From assembly GCA_900545335.1 (NCBI GenBank), contig UQYP01000011.1, forward strand, positions 1 to 64,000: a stretch of 64,000 nt of DNA. Direction: 5' to 3'. Numbering within the stretch: the first letter of the stretch is position 1; each line of letters opens with the position of its first letter. The translations under genes were made by a program, and so were the position numbers. Of the stretch, positions 41,630 to 50,300 are shown in pieces. Under the pieces are notes generated by a model. It had not been told where the DNA came from and did no database searches. It saw only the letters and a program-made list of their open reading frames with translations. This DNA is from an uncultured Sutterella sp. (lineage in GTDB: Bacteria > Pseudomonadota > Gammaproteobacteria > Burkholderiales > Burkholderiaceae_F).

Positions 41630-43288
41630 ATGTCGACTGTGAATCATCAATACTCGAACTTGGCCGAGGAGTCGGCCAAGTCGGAAACTTCTGCCTTTGT
41701 TCGCCCGAATCCGACAGTAACCCGTGTGGGCTTTATCGATCTTGGCAGTAACTCGTCACGTTTAACGGTAGTGGAATTTGACCGTCGCGGGCGCGTCACG
41801 GTTTTAAACCGTGTCAAGAGCATGGTTCGCCTGGGCGAAGGTGCTTTTGAAACCAAAGAACTTCAGCCTCAGGCAATGCAGCGGGCTTTGTCGTGCCTGA
41901 AGGACTTTGCGGAAGTCTGCCGCTCGTATGGTGTCACCGAAGTGGTGGCAGTCGGAACTGCGGCGCTGCGCGTAGCCGCCAACAGCATGGATTTTGTCAG
42001 TCAGGTTAAGCAAAAAACCGGTTTTGACCTTCAGGTGATTTCCGGGGAAGAAGAAGCCAGACTCATTCGTGTTGGGATTTGGGATTCGCTGCCCAAAACG
42101 AAAGACGCCTTTTTGTTTATCGATATCGGCGGCGGCAGCACGGAAATTTCAGTTTCCTCTCGAGAAAAGATTTCATTTCTAGAGTCGCTCAATATCGGCT
42201 GCGTGATGATGACCGATGCCTTTAAGGGTAATGCTCAGGGCAAAATATCTTCGGGTGTTTTCTCGAAGATGCAACAGCGTGCTCAAGAAAAAATTCAGCA
42301 TATTCTCAAAAAGATTGAAAAAAGTCACTACAAAGCTGCGATTGCAAGCTCCGGTACCGCTCAGGCGCTTTTGACTTTGGCTCAGGCTAAATTCGGAGAA
42401 AACGGCGGCTTTGTTCAGTATCCGGAAGGCATTGAGTTAAAGCGTTCTCAAATCGCTTCGCTTGCGAAGTCGCTTTCTCAGATGACTGCCCGAGAAAGAG
42501 AGCGATTGCCGGGGTTAAGTCCCGCCCGTGCCCAGGTGATTGTGGGAGGTGCGGCGATTTTGCTCACGATTTTGCAAACGCTCGATTTGCCTTGCGTTTA
42601 CATTACGCCCAATAACCTTCAGGACGGTCAGGTGGTTGACTATCTTGAAAGACATTTTGAGCGTGACGGTAAGAAAGAAAATGCCTGGCGCAGAAAAAGT
42701 GTCAGAACGCTCTCTAAGCAATATCACTGTGAGAAGAACCACGCCAAACACATGGGTTCGCTTGCTCTGAGCTTTTATGAACAGGCAAGAAAACTCAAGC
42801 TTTTTGTCGATCAGCCCGGGTTGGAAGAATTAATCGGCTACAGTGCCCGTTTGCACGATATCGGTATTGCCATCTCGTACGACAAGCACTATATGCACGG
42901 AGCTTATTTGGTCCGTCACAGTCCTTTGTTAGGTTTTACTGAGCAGGAAGTTCTGACAATGGCGAGGTTGGTTTTCTGGCACTCCAGACCGAGCGGAGAA
43001 CTACCCGCCTTTTTGGCCGGTCCCACTGTAACGGATGCTGAGAAATGGGCTGCGCTTTCGCTTTTTATGGCTGAAAATTTAGATCGTACGCACCGCTCGA
43101 TGGTGAGCAGTTTAACGCTTGAGAAAAAAGGTGAGGCGCTGAGTCTCGATGTGACGCTCGTGGCTCCGGCTCCGCTTGAAGAGGCATCGGTCGATAAAAT
43201 CCGCAAGCACACGAAGAGAGTTCTGGGTGAGGCGATTGACATTCGCTTTCATATCGAAGACCGGGAAGTTGAAATTATCGGACTTTAA
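41630..43288 (+). CDS. ppx: Exopolyphosphatase (Ppx/GppA family)
   Basis: Releases phosphate from polyphosphate ends and may also hydrolyse pppGpp. The 552-residue protein has the actin-like fold motifs VGFIDLGSNSSRLTVVEF, ISGEEEARLIRVGI, LFIDIGGGSTEISVSSR and AIASSGTAQALLTLA. The C-terminal third is an HD-type domain with KNHAKHMGSLALSFY and IGYSARLHDIGIAISYDKHY. Two bases separate it from ppk, so it is co-transcribed. A terminator follows its stop codon. Confidence 0.94.
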   Translation: MSTVNHQYSNLAEESAKSETSAFVRPNPTVTRVGFIDLGSNSSRLTVVEFDRRGRVTVLNRVKSMVRLGEGAFETKELQPQAMQRALSCLKDFAEVCRSYGVTEVVAVGTAALRVAANSMDFVSQVKQKTGFDLQVISGEEEARLIRVGIWDSLPKTKDAFLFIDIGGGSTEISVSSREKISFLESLNIGCVMMTDAFKGNAQGKISSGVFSKMQQRAQEKIQHILKKIEKSHYKAAIASSGTAQALLTLAQAKFGENGGFVQYPEGIELKRSQIASLAKSLSQMTARERERLPGLSPARAQVIVGGAAILLTILQTLDLPCVYITPNNLQDGQVVDYLERHFERDGKKENAWRRKSVRTLSKQYHCEKNHAKHMGSLALSFYEQARKLKLFVDQPGLEELIGYSARLHDIGIAISYDKHYMHGAYLVRHSPLLGFTEQEVLTMARLVFWHSRPSGELPAFLAGPTVTDAEKWAALSLFMAENLDRTHRSMVSSLTLEKKGEALSLDVTLVAPAPLEEASVDKIRKHTKRVLGEAIDIRFHIEDREVEIIGL

Positions 43289-43300
43289 TACTTATGAGGC

Positions 43301-43333
43301 AGGGAGCGGGGAGACTCGCTCCTTTAATTTTTT
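43301..43333. terminator. Intrinsic terminator between ppx and MFS gene
   Basis: agggagcg (43301-43308) pairs with cgctcctt (43317-43324), with one G-U pair, followed by TTAATTTTTT on the plus strand. It overlaps the stop codon of the convergent MFS gene. Confidence 0.8.
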
Positions 43334-44565
43334 ATCTCTTCTTTTGCTTCTTCTTTTTCTCGTTCTTGTCCCAACTCCTTAACCACTCGTTCAACCGAGC
43401 GGCTCTGGGATTGTTTCTGGCAGCGTGAAGTGAAAACCGAGACGCCGCCCATCAGGCTTGCCACAATATAGAAAACGGCCCCCGCACCGACAACACTGCC
43501 CGCACCGCCGAAAATGATCGGAAGCGTTGTGTGACAGAGATTAATCAGCATTGTGCGAAGACCCAACGCTTCACCGGTTCTGCCCGGGGGCGACTCGGAG
43601 TGAATCAGGCTCATTACATTGGGCTGAGAAGAGCCTAAAGCCATACCCAGTAAAAAGGCGACCGCGCAAAGCAGATAAAAGCTCTCGAACATCGGAAAGA
43701 GTGCGTAAGAAAGAGCCCCCAAGGCGAAAGCACAGGTGATGGTCTGCCATTCAGTGAGGTGTCTGGCAATAATCGGCATAAAGAGGCGCACAAAGAAAGT
43801 CGCTGAGGCAAAGACCCCTAAAATCCAACCGACTTCGCTGGCGCTTAAACCGATTTCGGTGCCGTAGACCGGAATCATGAAGCTTTGCAAATCCCAGGCC
43901 ATCGACATGAAGGAGCTCGCAATGAGAACATTTCTGACGTGGGGAATTCCCATTAATTCAAAACTGCCTTTGCGTTTGACGACTTTGGGACGGTTCCATG
44001 AAGCGGGAAGCTTAGGCCATATCAGAAGAAGAAATACGGCAAGTCCTAAAACGACAGAAGACAGGGCCATGCCGTAGGCGCTTTGAAAGCCCATGTGATC
44101 AATCAGATAGCCGCTTGCAATCGGAGCACTGAGATTGGCTGTGGAATAGCCCATCGCAAGGAACGCAAAATTGTTCGTGCGGTTTTCAACTTTAGAGAGG
44201 TGCCCGACCAACTGCTGATTGGTCATTTGAACGAGCATAAAGCCCAGGCCGTTAATGGTGCAGGCGGCGTAAAGCGGCCAAAGTCCGAACGTTTTGACTT
44301 CAAAAAGCAAAGGCAGCGCTGCTGCCACGGTCATTATGCAGATACCGGTGAGAACCGGTTTTTTGGGTCCCACCGAGTCAATCCACTGCCCCGATCGTAT
44401 GGCAAAAAGGGCCGGCACGAAAGCAAAAAGCGCCATCATAATGCCCACCTCAAGCGCAGTGGCATTTTCATACAAGCCATCGAGCGAGCAGCTTACGCGG
44501 TTGGCTACGCAGCCGATCTGAACGACTACTGTCAGCAGGATGACTTTAATGATGGTGGCAGACAT
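43324..44565 (-). CDS. Major facilitator superfamily transporter
   Basis: A 413-residue protein with about twelve membrane spans. Loop 2-3 reads FAIRSGQWIDSVGPKKPVLT, close to the MFS signature G-x-x-x-D-x-x-G-x-R/K. SGYLIDHMGFQSAYGMAL is another family segment, and LGSSQPNVMSLIHSESPPGR lies in the C-terminal half, as in drug/sugar-efflux-type members. The end is long, charged and Glu-rich (EREKEEAKEEIKN), probably cytosolic. ATG 44565 is chosen over a TTG six codons upstream. The substrate cannot be inferred. Its promoter overlaps the terminator hairpin of the upstream universal stress gene. Confidence 0.85.
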   Translation of the reverse strand: MSATIIKVILLTVVVQIGCVANRVSCSLDGLYENATALEVGIMMALFAFVPALFAIRSGQWIDSVGPKKPVLTGICIMTVAAALPLLFEVKTFGLWPLYAACTINGLGFMLVQMTNQQLVGHLSKVENRTNNFAFLAMGYSTANLSAPIASGYLIDHMGFQSAYGMALSSVVLGLAVFLLLIWPKLPASWNRPKVVKRKGSFELMGIPHVRNVLIASSFMSMAWDLQSFMIPVYGTEIGLSASEVGWILGVFASATFFVRLFMPIIARHLTEWQTITCAFALGALSYALFPMFESFYLLCAVAFLLGMALGSSQPNVMSLIHSESPPGRTGEALGLRTMLINLCHTTLPIIFGGAGSVVGAGAVFYIVASLMGGVSVFTSRCQKQSQSRSVERVVKELGQEREKEEAKEEIKN

Positions 44566-44589
44566 AAAAGCTTTACCCGTCAAACAACA

Positions 44590-44619
44590 AAGCCACAGCG
44601 GTTTTCGCCACTGTGGCTT
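44590..44619 (-). terminator. Intrinsic terminator of the tandem universal stress protein gene
   Basis: aagccacag (44590-44598) and ctgtggctt (44611-44619) form a 9-bp stem; on the minus strand it is followed by TGTTGTTTG. Confidence 0.65.
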
Positions 44620-44664
44620 CGCAATTGCTGAGATTAATCGCTATTGATGATTAACAGAGAATTC

Positions 44665-45564
44665 CTATTTACGGATAATCAACAACGGCACATCAGCAAT
44701 AGAGGCAATACGCGTGGCGGTTGAACCCATCACAGCGGCCTTGAAGCGGCCATAGCCGTGAGAGCCCATCACCAGGATATCGAGATGACGCTTCTTGCAG
44801 TAAGCGGCAATTTCATCGCCGGGGTTACCGACGAGGCAAACTTCTTTAGGCTTAACACCGGCCTTTTCAAAGAGCGGCAGCACCGGGTCAATGGCTTCGG
44901 CAAATTCGCTCTTTTGAAGTTCTACCACTTCGTCTTCAGACAAAGCGGGCAGGGCCATACCGGTCATATCCGGCATCACGGCACCGGCGTAGTCGCTCAC
45001 CGTATTGATCAAATGAATCTTGGCAGCGGGACCGCCAAAAAGGTCAAGCTGCTTGATTGCATACTTCACGGCAGCTGTACCGAACTTAGAGCCGTCGACT
45101 GCGATACCGACACTTAATGCATCGGTTTCGGGAGCAGACTTATCGCGCAGCATCAAAAGCGGTACCTTGGTTAAAGCAAGAACAGCATTGGTCACAGAAC
45201 CGAAGAGCAAGCCCTTCAAAGCAGAGCGGCCGTGTGAGCCCATGATCAAAAGGTCAACCTTCATTTCCTCGGCAACCTTGGCGATTTCTTCTGCCGGCGT
45301 ACCTACCTTGGCAATTTCTTCGGCAGCCATCTTGGCTTTCTTGAGAATTTTGCGAGCGGGTTTGAAGGCCTTTTCACTTTCGTCTTTGTAGTAGTCATCA
45401 AGAGCTTCGCGGCTTACGAGGCGGCTTGCACGGGCGGGCAGAGGAGCCTGAACATTGAGCAAAACAATTTGCGGTTCATGACCGATCAACGTCGTACGGC
45501 TTGCTACGAAGGCTACCGCGTTGTCACTGTAAACACTACCGTCTACGGGAATAAGGATTTTCAT
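44665..45564 (-). CDS. Tandem-domain universal stress protein
   Basis: A 299-residue protein made of two UspA domains. Each ends with the ATP-binding loop: MGSHGRSALKGLLFGSVTNA in the first half and MGSHGYGRFKAAVMGSTATR in the second (G-x2-G-x9-G-S/T pattern). The first strand MKILIPVDGSVYSDNAV and later LSVGIAVDGSKFGTAAVKYA are the paired domain starts. Such proteins support survival under starvation, acid or anaerobic conditions. A single-domain paralogue is at 46668-47102, on the other side of tcdA and on the other strand. Confidence 0.92.
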   Translation of the reverse strand: MKILIPVDGSVYSDNAVAFVASRTTLIGHEPQIVLLNVQAPLPARASRLVSREALDDYYKDESEKAFKPARKILKKAKMAAEEIAKVGTPAEEIAKVAEEMKVDLLIMGSHGRSALKGLLFGSVTNAVLALTKVPLLMLRDKSAPETDALSVGIAVDGSKFGTAAVKYAIKQLDLFGGPAAKIHLINTVSDYAGAVMPDMTGMALPALSEDEVVELQKSEFAEAIDPVLPLFEKAGVKPKEVCLVGNPGDEIAAYCKKRHLDILVMGSHGYGRFKAAVMGSTATRIASIADVPLLIIRK

Positions 45565-45803
45565 AAAACATCCTTTTATATGAATGGAAAAACAGCCGTC
45601 CGGTCACGCACGAAGACAGGTACAATGCCGAACACCTCAGCCCAAGCCCATAAGGCTTGCGAGCAATCTTTTTCAGGAGTGGGGGAACCTAACAATCGCA
45701 TAACGAAAAATTCTTCCGATCTCCTTACAATCACTTTAGCGCCATTTGGGGTGAAGCGCTACCCCTCAGAGGCTATGTTGTGCTTTTAATCAACGAAAAA
45801 ACA

Positions 45804-46547
45804 ATGAATACTGCAGATAAAAGACGCTTTGGCGGCATCAGTCGTTTATTCGGCTCAGAGGGTTTTGAGCGTTTGCAAAAATCTCATGTAACCGTGGTAG
45901 GAGTAGGAGGTGTCGGCAGTTGGGTTGCTGAAGCCCTGACCCGCACGGCTGTAGGCGAAATCACCATCATTGACGGCGATACGGTTGAAGAGAGTAATAC
46001 TAATCGGCAGCTGCCGGCACTGGAGGGCAATTACGGTAAGAAAAAAGTTGAGGTTTTGGCCCAGCGCCTTAAAGCCATTAATCCTGAAGTCGAGATTCAT
46101 GCGATTGATGACTTTTTAACGACAGAGAATTTTGACGCTTTGATTGCACCGTGTGATGCGGTCATTGACTGCATCGACTCACTGTCAGCGAAAACGTTTT
46201 TAGTGGCCGAGGCCCGTAAACAAGGGCTTTTTATCCTGACGAGCGGCGGAGCAGGTGGCAAAGTTGATGCTTCGCGTGTGGCATTTGCCGATGTGAGTTT
46301 GGCCAAAGGCGATTCTCTCATTGCTGCCATGCGGTCAAAATTGAGAAAAGAATACGGCTTTCCCAAAGTAAAAGCCGAGGTTAAGCCGCAAAGTTTTGGA
46401 ATCGGTGCCGTCTATAGTGATGAAACGGTGAGAGTGAGCCAAGACGCAGGTGACGGTTTCGGAGTTTTTGCACCGGTGACAGTGACCTTTGCGATGCGAT
46501 TGGTTCAGGAGTGCGTAAGGCATTTGCTTGAAAAAGAACACTTCTGA
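45804..46547 (+). CDS. tcdA: tRNA threonylcarbamoyladenosine dehydratase (TcdA/CsdL)
   Basis: E1-like ATP-dependent enzyme that cyclises t6A at position 37 of tRNAs. The 247-residue protein begins MNTADKRRFGGISRLFGSEG, a TcdA hallmark, with the ATP-binding HVTVVGVGGVGSWVAEALTR, IIDGDTVEESNTNRQLPAL and DCIDSLSAKTFLVAEA. ThiF/MoeB-type Cys-x-x-Cys zinc motifs are absent, as expected for this branch. ATG 45804 fits the family start; the frame is open eight codons farther. It lies between two universal stress genes but has its own promoter region. Confidence 0.9.
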   Translation: MNTADKRRFGGISRLFGSEGFERLQKSHVTVVGVGGVGSWVAEALTRTAVGEITIIDGDTVEESNTNRQLPALEGNYGKKKVEVLAQRLKAINPEVEIHAIDDFLTTENFDALIAPCDAVIDCIDSLSAKTFLVAEARKQGLFILTSGGAGGKVDASRVAFADVSLAKGDSLIAAMRSKLRKEYGFPKVKAEVKPQSFGIGAVYSDETVRVSQDAGDGFGVFAPVTVTFAMRLVQECVRHLLEKEHF

Positions 46548-46667
46548 AATCAAATGGGACTGAACGGTCATTCAATGCATAACGAGCTGACAAAGCGCAA
46601 ACTTTTTTAGATAAAAAACGCCTACACTGAGAGTAGAAGAGTACACCTGGATGTACCTGGAGACTGT

Positions 46668-47102
46668 ATGTATAAAAAGATTCTTGTTCCGATTGATGGC
46701 AGCGAACTGTCTTACATGGCTGTTGCCGGTGCCGCTTCTTTTGCTCACAAGCTTGGAGCCGAAGTCTACGTTCTCACGGTGATTGAACCTTACTCTTATA
46801 CGAATCTGAGTGAATATCGCCCTGAAAGTATTGAACAGTATGACCAGCGCGTCAAAGATCAGGCCAAAGAGCGTCTTGAAAAAGCTCGTGAGTATTTTGA
46901 CAAGCTGGGCGTCAAGGTCGCTATCTGCTCCAAGAAGAGCTTTTCGCCTTCCGAAGCGATTATGGATGTTTGTGATGAATTAGGGTGCGATCTGATTTTC
47001 ATGGCTAGCCATGGTCGTAAAGGTTTGGCAGCGGTGCTTTTGGGCAGTGAAACGCAGAAAGTGCTCACCCACACCAAAGTGCCGGTGATGGTATACCGTT
47101 AA
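46668..47102 (+). CDS. Single-domain universal stress protein UspA-type
   Basis: A 144-residue protein with one UspA domain: MYKKILVPIDGSELSYMAVA at the start and MASHGRKGLAAVLLGSETQK as the ATP-binding loop near the C-terminus. An added helix (ESIEQYDQRVKDQAKERLEK) is common in the family. ctggaga before ATG 46668 is a plausible Shine-Dalgarno. Followed by a strong terminator structure at 47140-47204. Confidence 0.92.
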   Translation: MYKKILVPIDGSELSYMAVAGAASFAHKLGAEVYVLTVIEPYSYTNLSEYRPESIEQYDQRVKDQAKERLEKAREYFDKLGVKVAICSKKSFSPSEAIMDVCDELGCDLIFMASHGRKGLAAVLLGSETQKVLTHTKVPVMVYR

Positions 47103-47139
47103 TCGGATTAATCAGACAAAATCGGTACAATTAGGTACC

Positions 47140-47204
47140 GTTATTTCTGGTGAAATAACCTCGTGCATTACCTGTCGATAACAGGTGGCACGGGGTTTGT
47201 TTTT
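47140..47204 (+). terminator. Double hairpin: terminator of usp, directly in front of the next gene
   Basis: First hairpin gttatttc-tggt-gaaataac (47140-47159). Then a long stem, cctcgtgc (47159-47166) with gcacgggg (47188-47195) and inner acctgt/acaggt, followed by TTTGTTTTT to 47204. It ends 13 bases before ATG 47218, so it may act as an attenuator for that gene. Confidence 0.8.
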
Positions 47205-47217
47205 AAAAGGACTCAAA

Positions 47218-47595
47218 ATGCCCGATCTGGATCAAATGAAAGTTGAAATGGATGTCAACGCCCTGGTTCGTGAAGAAGTGATTACGGACCGTAAAATCGG
47301 GACGATTCGTGTTTTAACCCCGATTACTCTGGAAGGCGTTCGCGATCTGACCCGTGAAGTGGTCTATATGGGTGAAACACAGATCATGACCCAAATGGGA
47401 GCTTTGCCGATTTCGTTTGAAATCAAGGCCGCTAACCTTGAAGAAGCGGTTAAGGGATACGGTGAAGCTGCCAAGGCCGGTGTTCAGGAAACGATTGCCA
47501 AGCTTGAACAAATGCGTCGGGAAGCCGCTAGCAAAATCGTCACCCCGGGTGATGCCGGTTTTGCTGCCGCAGCCAGTAAAATTCAAATGCCTTAA
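47218..47595 (+). CDS. Conserved-looking hypothetical protein, 125 residues
   Basis: I do not recognise a named family. The protein is probably cytosolic, with no signal or membrane span. The first half (VNALVREEVITDRKIGTIRV then TPITLEGVRDLTREVVYMGE) looks like a beta-rich domain. The second half (LEEAVKGYGEAAKAGVQETI onward) forms a helix with coiled-coil character, followed by a flexible end. aaaagga precedes ATG 47218. A strong terminator ends 13 bases before the start, so expression probably depends on readthrough from the usp gene. It is followed 17 bp later by the kinase-like gene. Confidence 0.75.
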   Translation: MPDLDQMKVEMDVNALVREEVITDRKIGTIRVLTPITLEGVRDLTREVVYMGETQIMTQMGALPISFEIKAANLEEAVKGYGEAAKAGVQETIAKLEQMRREAASKIVTPGDAGFAAAASKIQMP

Positions 47596-47612
47596 CCAAG
47601 CAATCATTTCGC

Positions 47613-48290
47613 ATGACGATTCAGGGATTTAGCCGAAAAGAGATGGCCGATCTGCCGACACGCCTTTTGCGTGACGGGCGCGCGGCGAATGCTCGGGTGA
47701 CGTGTGTAACCTGGCAGGGCCGGGAGTGGACAGTCAAAGATTTCTCCCCTCGCAACTGGTGGGTGAGAACCTTTTTAGCACCTTTTCTTTTAGGCCATGA
47801 ATATAAAATCCTTCAAAAATTAGAGGGTGTGGAAGGGGTGGCTAGTGACTCTTTTGTCATTGACCGCCATGCTATTGCCATTGCCTTTTTGCCGGGAACT
47901 CCCTTAGGTAAGAAAGATCCATCAGAGGTCACAGAAGAGTTTTTGACCCAGATGGAGTCGCTCATGCAGCGCGTGCATGACAAAGGGGTTGTACATCTGG
48001 ATACCCGCGGAACCGGCAATTGGTTGGTTTCGCCCGAAGGGACTCCGCTTTTAATTGACTTTCAGGCGGCACTCACCACCGGTTGGATGCCTGCTTCCTG
48101 GCGTCGGATCATTGAACTTGTGGACATGAGCGGCGTCTACAAAAAGTGGAAGCAGTGGCAGCCAGAGACCATGGGAGCCGAGCGCGAGGCCCTTTATGAA
48201 GAAGCGCTTCGTTGGCGACGCAAATGGGTCTTTGAAGGCTACTTCGGCAAAAGGAAACGCCGTCACGCCAAGAAGAAACGTTCTTATTAA
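47613..48290 (+). CDS. Small protein-kinase-like (RIO/Kdo-kinase type) protein
   Basis: A 225-residue protein with an abbreviated kinase fold. Lys 42 in EWTVKDFSP could anchor ATP, Glu 63 in LGHEYKIL could be the helix-C glutamate, HLDTRGTGN (residues 128-136) fits the catalytic loop with Asp 130 and Asn 136, and DFQ (149-151) stands in for DFG. The C-terminus is very basic (FGKRKRRHAKKKRSY), suggesting contact with nucleic acid or membrane lipid. Lipopolysaccharide Kdo/heptose kinases and RIO-like kinases share this compact layout, so the substrate is open. It follows the unknown 125-residue gene by 17 bp. Confidence 0.7.
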   Translation: MTIQGFSRKEMADLPTRLLRDGRAANARVTCVTWQGREWTVKDFSPRNWWVRTFLAPFLLGHEYKILQKLEGVEGVASDSFVIDRHAIAIAFLPGTPLGKKDPSEVTEEFLTQMESLMQRVHDKGVVHLDTRGTGNWLVSPEGTPLLIDFQAALTTGWMPASWRRIIELVDMSGVYKKWKQWQPETMGAEREALYEEALRWRRKWVFEGYFGKRKRRHAKKKRSY

Positions 48291-48353
48291 TTTTTTGTAG
48301 GCAACCTTTTTTCGGCTGCCTATTTTCAACTTTTTATAGGTATCGGTACCGTT

Positions 48354-50018
48354 ATGGCACAGTACGTATTTACGATGAACCGCGTCGGCAAAATCGTTCC
48401 GCCGAAGCGTCAGATTTTGAAAGACATTTCCCTGTCCTTTTTCCCGGGCGCCAAGATCGGCGTTTTGGGTTTAAACGGTGCGGGAAAATCAACCCTGCTG
48501 AAAATCATGGCCGGCGTTGATACCGATATCGAAGGCGAAGCCTTGCCGATGCCGGGTATCAAAATCGGTTACCTGCCCCAAGAACCTCAGCTTGATCCCA
48601 ACCATACAGTTCGCCAGGCAGTTGAAGAAGGTTTGAGCGAAGTGCTCAATGCCCAAAAGCGGCTCGATGAGGTTTATGCCGCTTACGCTGAACCCGATGC
48701 TGATTTTGACGCACTGGCCGCAGAACAGGCAAAACTTGAAGCCATTATCAATGCAGCGGGCACCAATGCGGAAACGCAGATGGAAATTGCGGCCGATGCT
48801 TTGCGTCTGCCGCCATGGGATGCCAAAATCGAGCACCTCTCGGGCGGTGAAAAGCGCCGTGTTGCACTTTGCCGGTTGCTTTTGTCTCAGCCCGATATGC
48901 TTCTTTTAGACGAACCTACGAACCACTTGGACGCCGAAAGCGTGGAGTGGCTCGAGCAATTCCTGCATCGTTTCCCGGGAACCGTGGTGGCAGTGACCCA
49001 CGACCGTTACTTCCTCGATAACGCTGCCGAGTGGATTTTGGAATTGGACCGCGGTGAAGGTATCCCCTGGAAGGGTAATTACTCCTCCTGGCTTGATCAA
49101 AAAGAAAAGCGTCTTGAAATTGAAAAGCGCCAGGAAGATGCCCGCATGAAGGCGATTAAGCACGAACTTGAATGGGTGCGTCAAAATGCTAAGGGTCGCC
49201 AGGCAAAGAGCAAGGCCCGTTTGGCCCGCTTTGAAGAAATGAGCAGCTACGAGTATCAGGCCCGTAACGAAACCAATGAAATTTTCATTCCGGTTGCTGA
49301 GCGCTTGGGCAATAACGTGATTGAATTTAAGCACGTCAGCAAAGGTTTCGGCGACCGCCTCTTAATTGATGACTTAAGTTTCAAAATTCCGCCCGGAGCC
49401 ATTGTGGGCGTTATTGGTCCGAACGGTGCCGGTAAGTCCACGCTTTTCAAGATGATTTTGGGTAAAGAAAAGCCTGATAATGGTGAAATCGAGATCGGTC
49501 AAACCGTAAAAATCAGTGCGGTTGATCAAATGCGTGATTCTTTGCCTAACGATAAGACCGCTTGGGAAGCAGTAAGCGACGGACAGGATATCCTGCAGGT
49601 CGGAAAATTCCAAATGCCTTCCAGAGCCTACCTCGGACGCTTTAACTTTAAGGGCGGAGACCAACAAAAATTAGTGGGTGCATTATCCGGCGGTGAGCGC
49701 GGTCGTCTGCACTTGGCAAAGACGCTTTTGGCAGGCGGCAATGTGCTGCTGCTTGACGAACCGTCAAACGACCTGGACGTTGAAACGCTCCGTGCGCTTG
49801 AAGATGCTCTCTTGGAATTTGCCGGCTGCGCCATGGTCACTTCTCACGACCGTTGGTTCCTCGACCGTATTGCTACACATATTCTTGCCTTTGAAGGTGA
49901 TTCTAAAGTGGTGTTTTTTGACGGCAACTACACTGAGTATGAAGCCGATAAGCGTAAACGCTTGGGAGAAGAAGCTGCAAGACCTCATCGTCTGCGCTTT
50001 AAACCATTGAAACACTAG
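48354..50018 (+). CDS. ettA: Energy-dependent translational throttle protein EttA (ABC-F)
   Basis: Ribosome-associated ATPase that binds the E site and gates the first elongation step by energy state. The 554-residue protein has two ABC domains: Walker A GLNGAGKSTLLKIMAG and signature LSGGEKRRVALCRLLLS in the first, GPNGAGKSTLFKMILG and LSGGERGRLHLAKTLL in the second. The linker between them is rich in Lys and Arg (KEKRLEIEKRQEDARMKAIK), and the start AQYVFTMNRVGKIVPPKRQI is specific for EttA. There are no membrane spans. It stands alone and ends with a hairpin. Confidence 0.95.
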   Translation: MAQYVFTMNRVGKIVPPKRQILKDISLSFFPGAKIGVLGLNGAGKSTLLKIMAGVDTDIEGEALPMPGIKIGYLPQEPQLDPNHTVRQAVEEGLSEVLNAQKRLDEVYAAYAEPDADFDALAAEQAKLEAIINAAGTNAETQMEIAADALRLPPWDAKIEHLSGGEKRRVALCRLLLSQPDMLLLDEPTNHLDAESVEWLEQFLHRFPGTVVAVTHDRYFLDNAAEWILELDRGEGIPWKGNYSSWLDQKEKRLEIEKRQEDARMKAIKHELEWVRQNAKGRQAKSKARLARFEEMSSYEYQARNETNEIFIPVAERLGNNVIEFKHVSKGFGDRLLIDDLSFKIPPGAIVGVIGPNGAGKSTLFKMILGKEKPDNGEIEIGQTVKISAVDQMRDSLPNDKTAWEAVSDGQDILQVGKFQMPSRAYLGRFNFKGGDQQKLVGALSGGERGRLHLAKTLLAGGNVLLLDEPSNDLDVETLRALEDALLEFAGCAMVTSHDRWFLDRIATHILAFEGDSKVVFFDGNYTEYEADKRKRLGEEAARPHRLRFKPLKH

Positions 50019-50030
50019 TCTTTGACTCAG

Positions 50031-50059
50031 AAAGCGGCACCTCAAATAGGTGCCGTTTA
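50031..50059 (+). terminator. Hairpin after ettA, weak terminator
   Basis: cggcacct (50035-50042) pairs with aggtgccg (50048-50055), 5-base loop, followed by a short TTT. Confidence 0.65.
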
Positions 50060-50209
50060 GAGTCATTAAAGAAGGAAAATCAAATTAAGTGTAAATTGAG
50101 CAAAATTGAGAAAGAATAAGCATCTTTAATGTCAATATAAGCATAACCAAATCTAAGTAAAAACTCATAGAAAACTAGGTAGATTGACGTATATCAATAC
50201 AAAAAATTG

Positions 50210-50217
50210 GGGGGGGG
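50210..50217. repeat. Homopolymeric tract G8 upstream of the subtilase autotransporter
   Basis: Eight consecutive G, 83 bp before the start codon. Stop codons in the autotransporter frame lie between, so it is in the promoter or leader, not in coding sequence. It is 13 bp upstream of a candidate -35 element. Confidence 0.85.
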
Positions 50218-50230
50218 ATACGCTCAGGAA

Positions 50231-50258
50231 TTGAGCTGGCCTCCTAATTTTTAATAAT
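50231..50258 (+). promoter_or_regulatory. Candidate promoter of the subtilase autotransporter
   Basis: ttgagc (50231-50236) and aataat (50253-50258) are 16 bp apart, between the G8 tract and the start codon. Moderate consensus match only. Confidence 0.35.
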
Positions 50259-50300
50259 CAGGGCAGCTCACTTTCTTTTTTCGAAAAAGGAAATGCTGTT

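Noticed and set aside
45469..45789. Open frame upstream of tcdA
   Set aside because: Overlaps the usp start antisense and the promoter gap; no recognisable protein.
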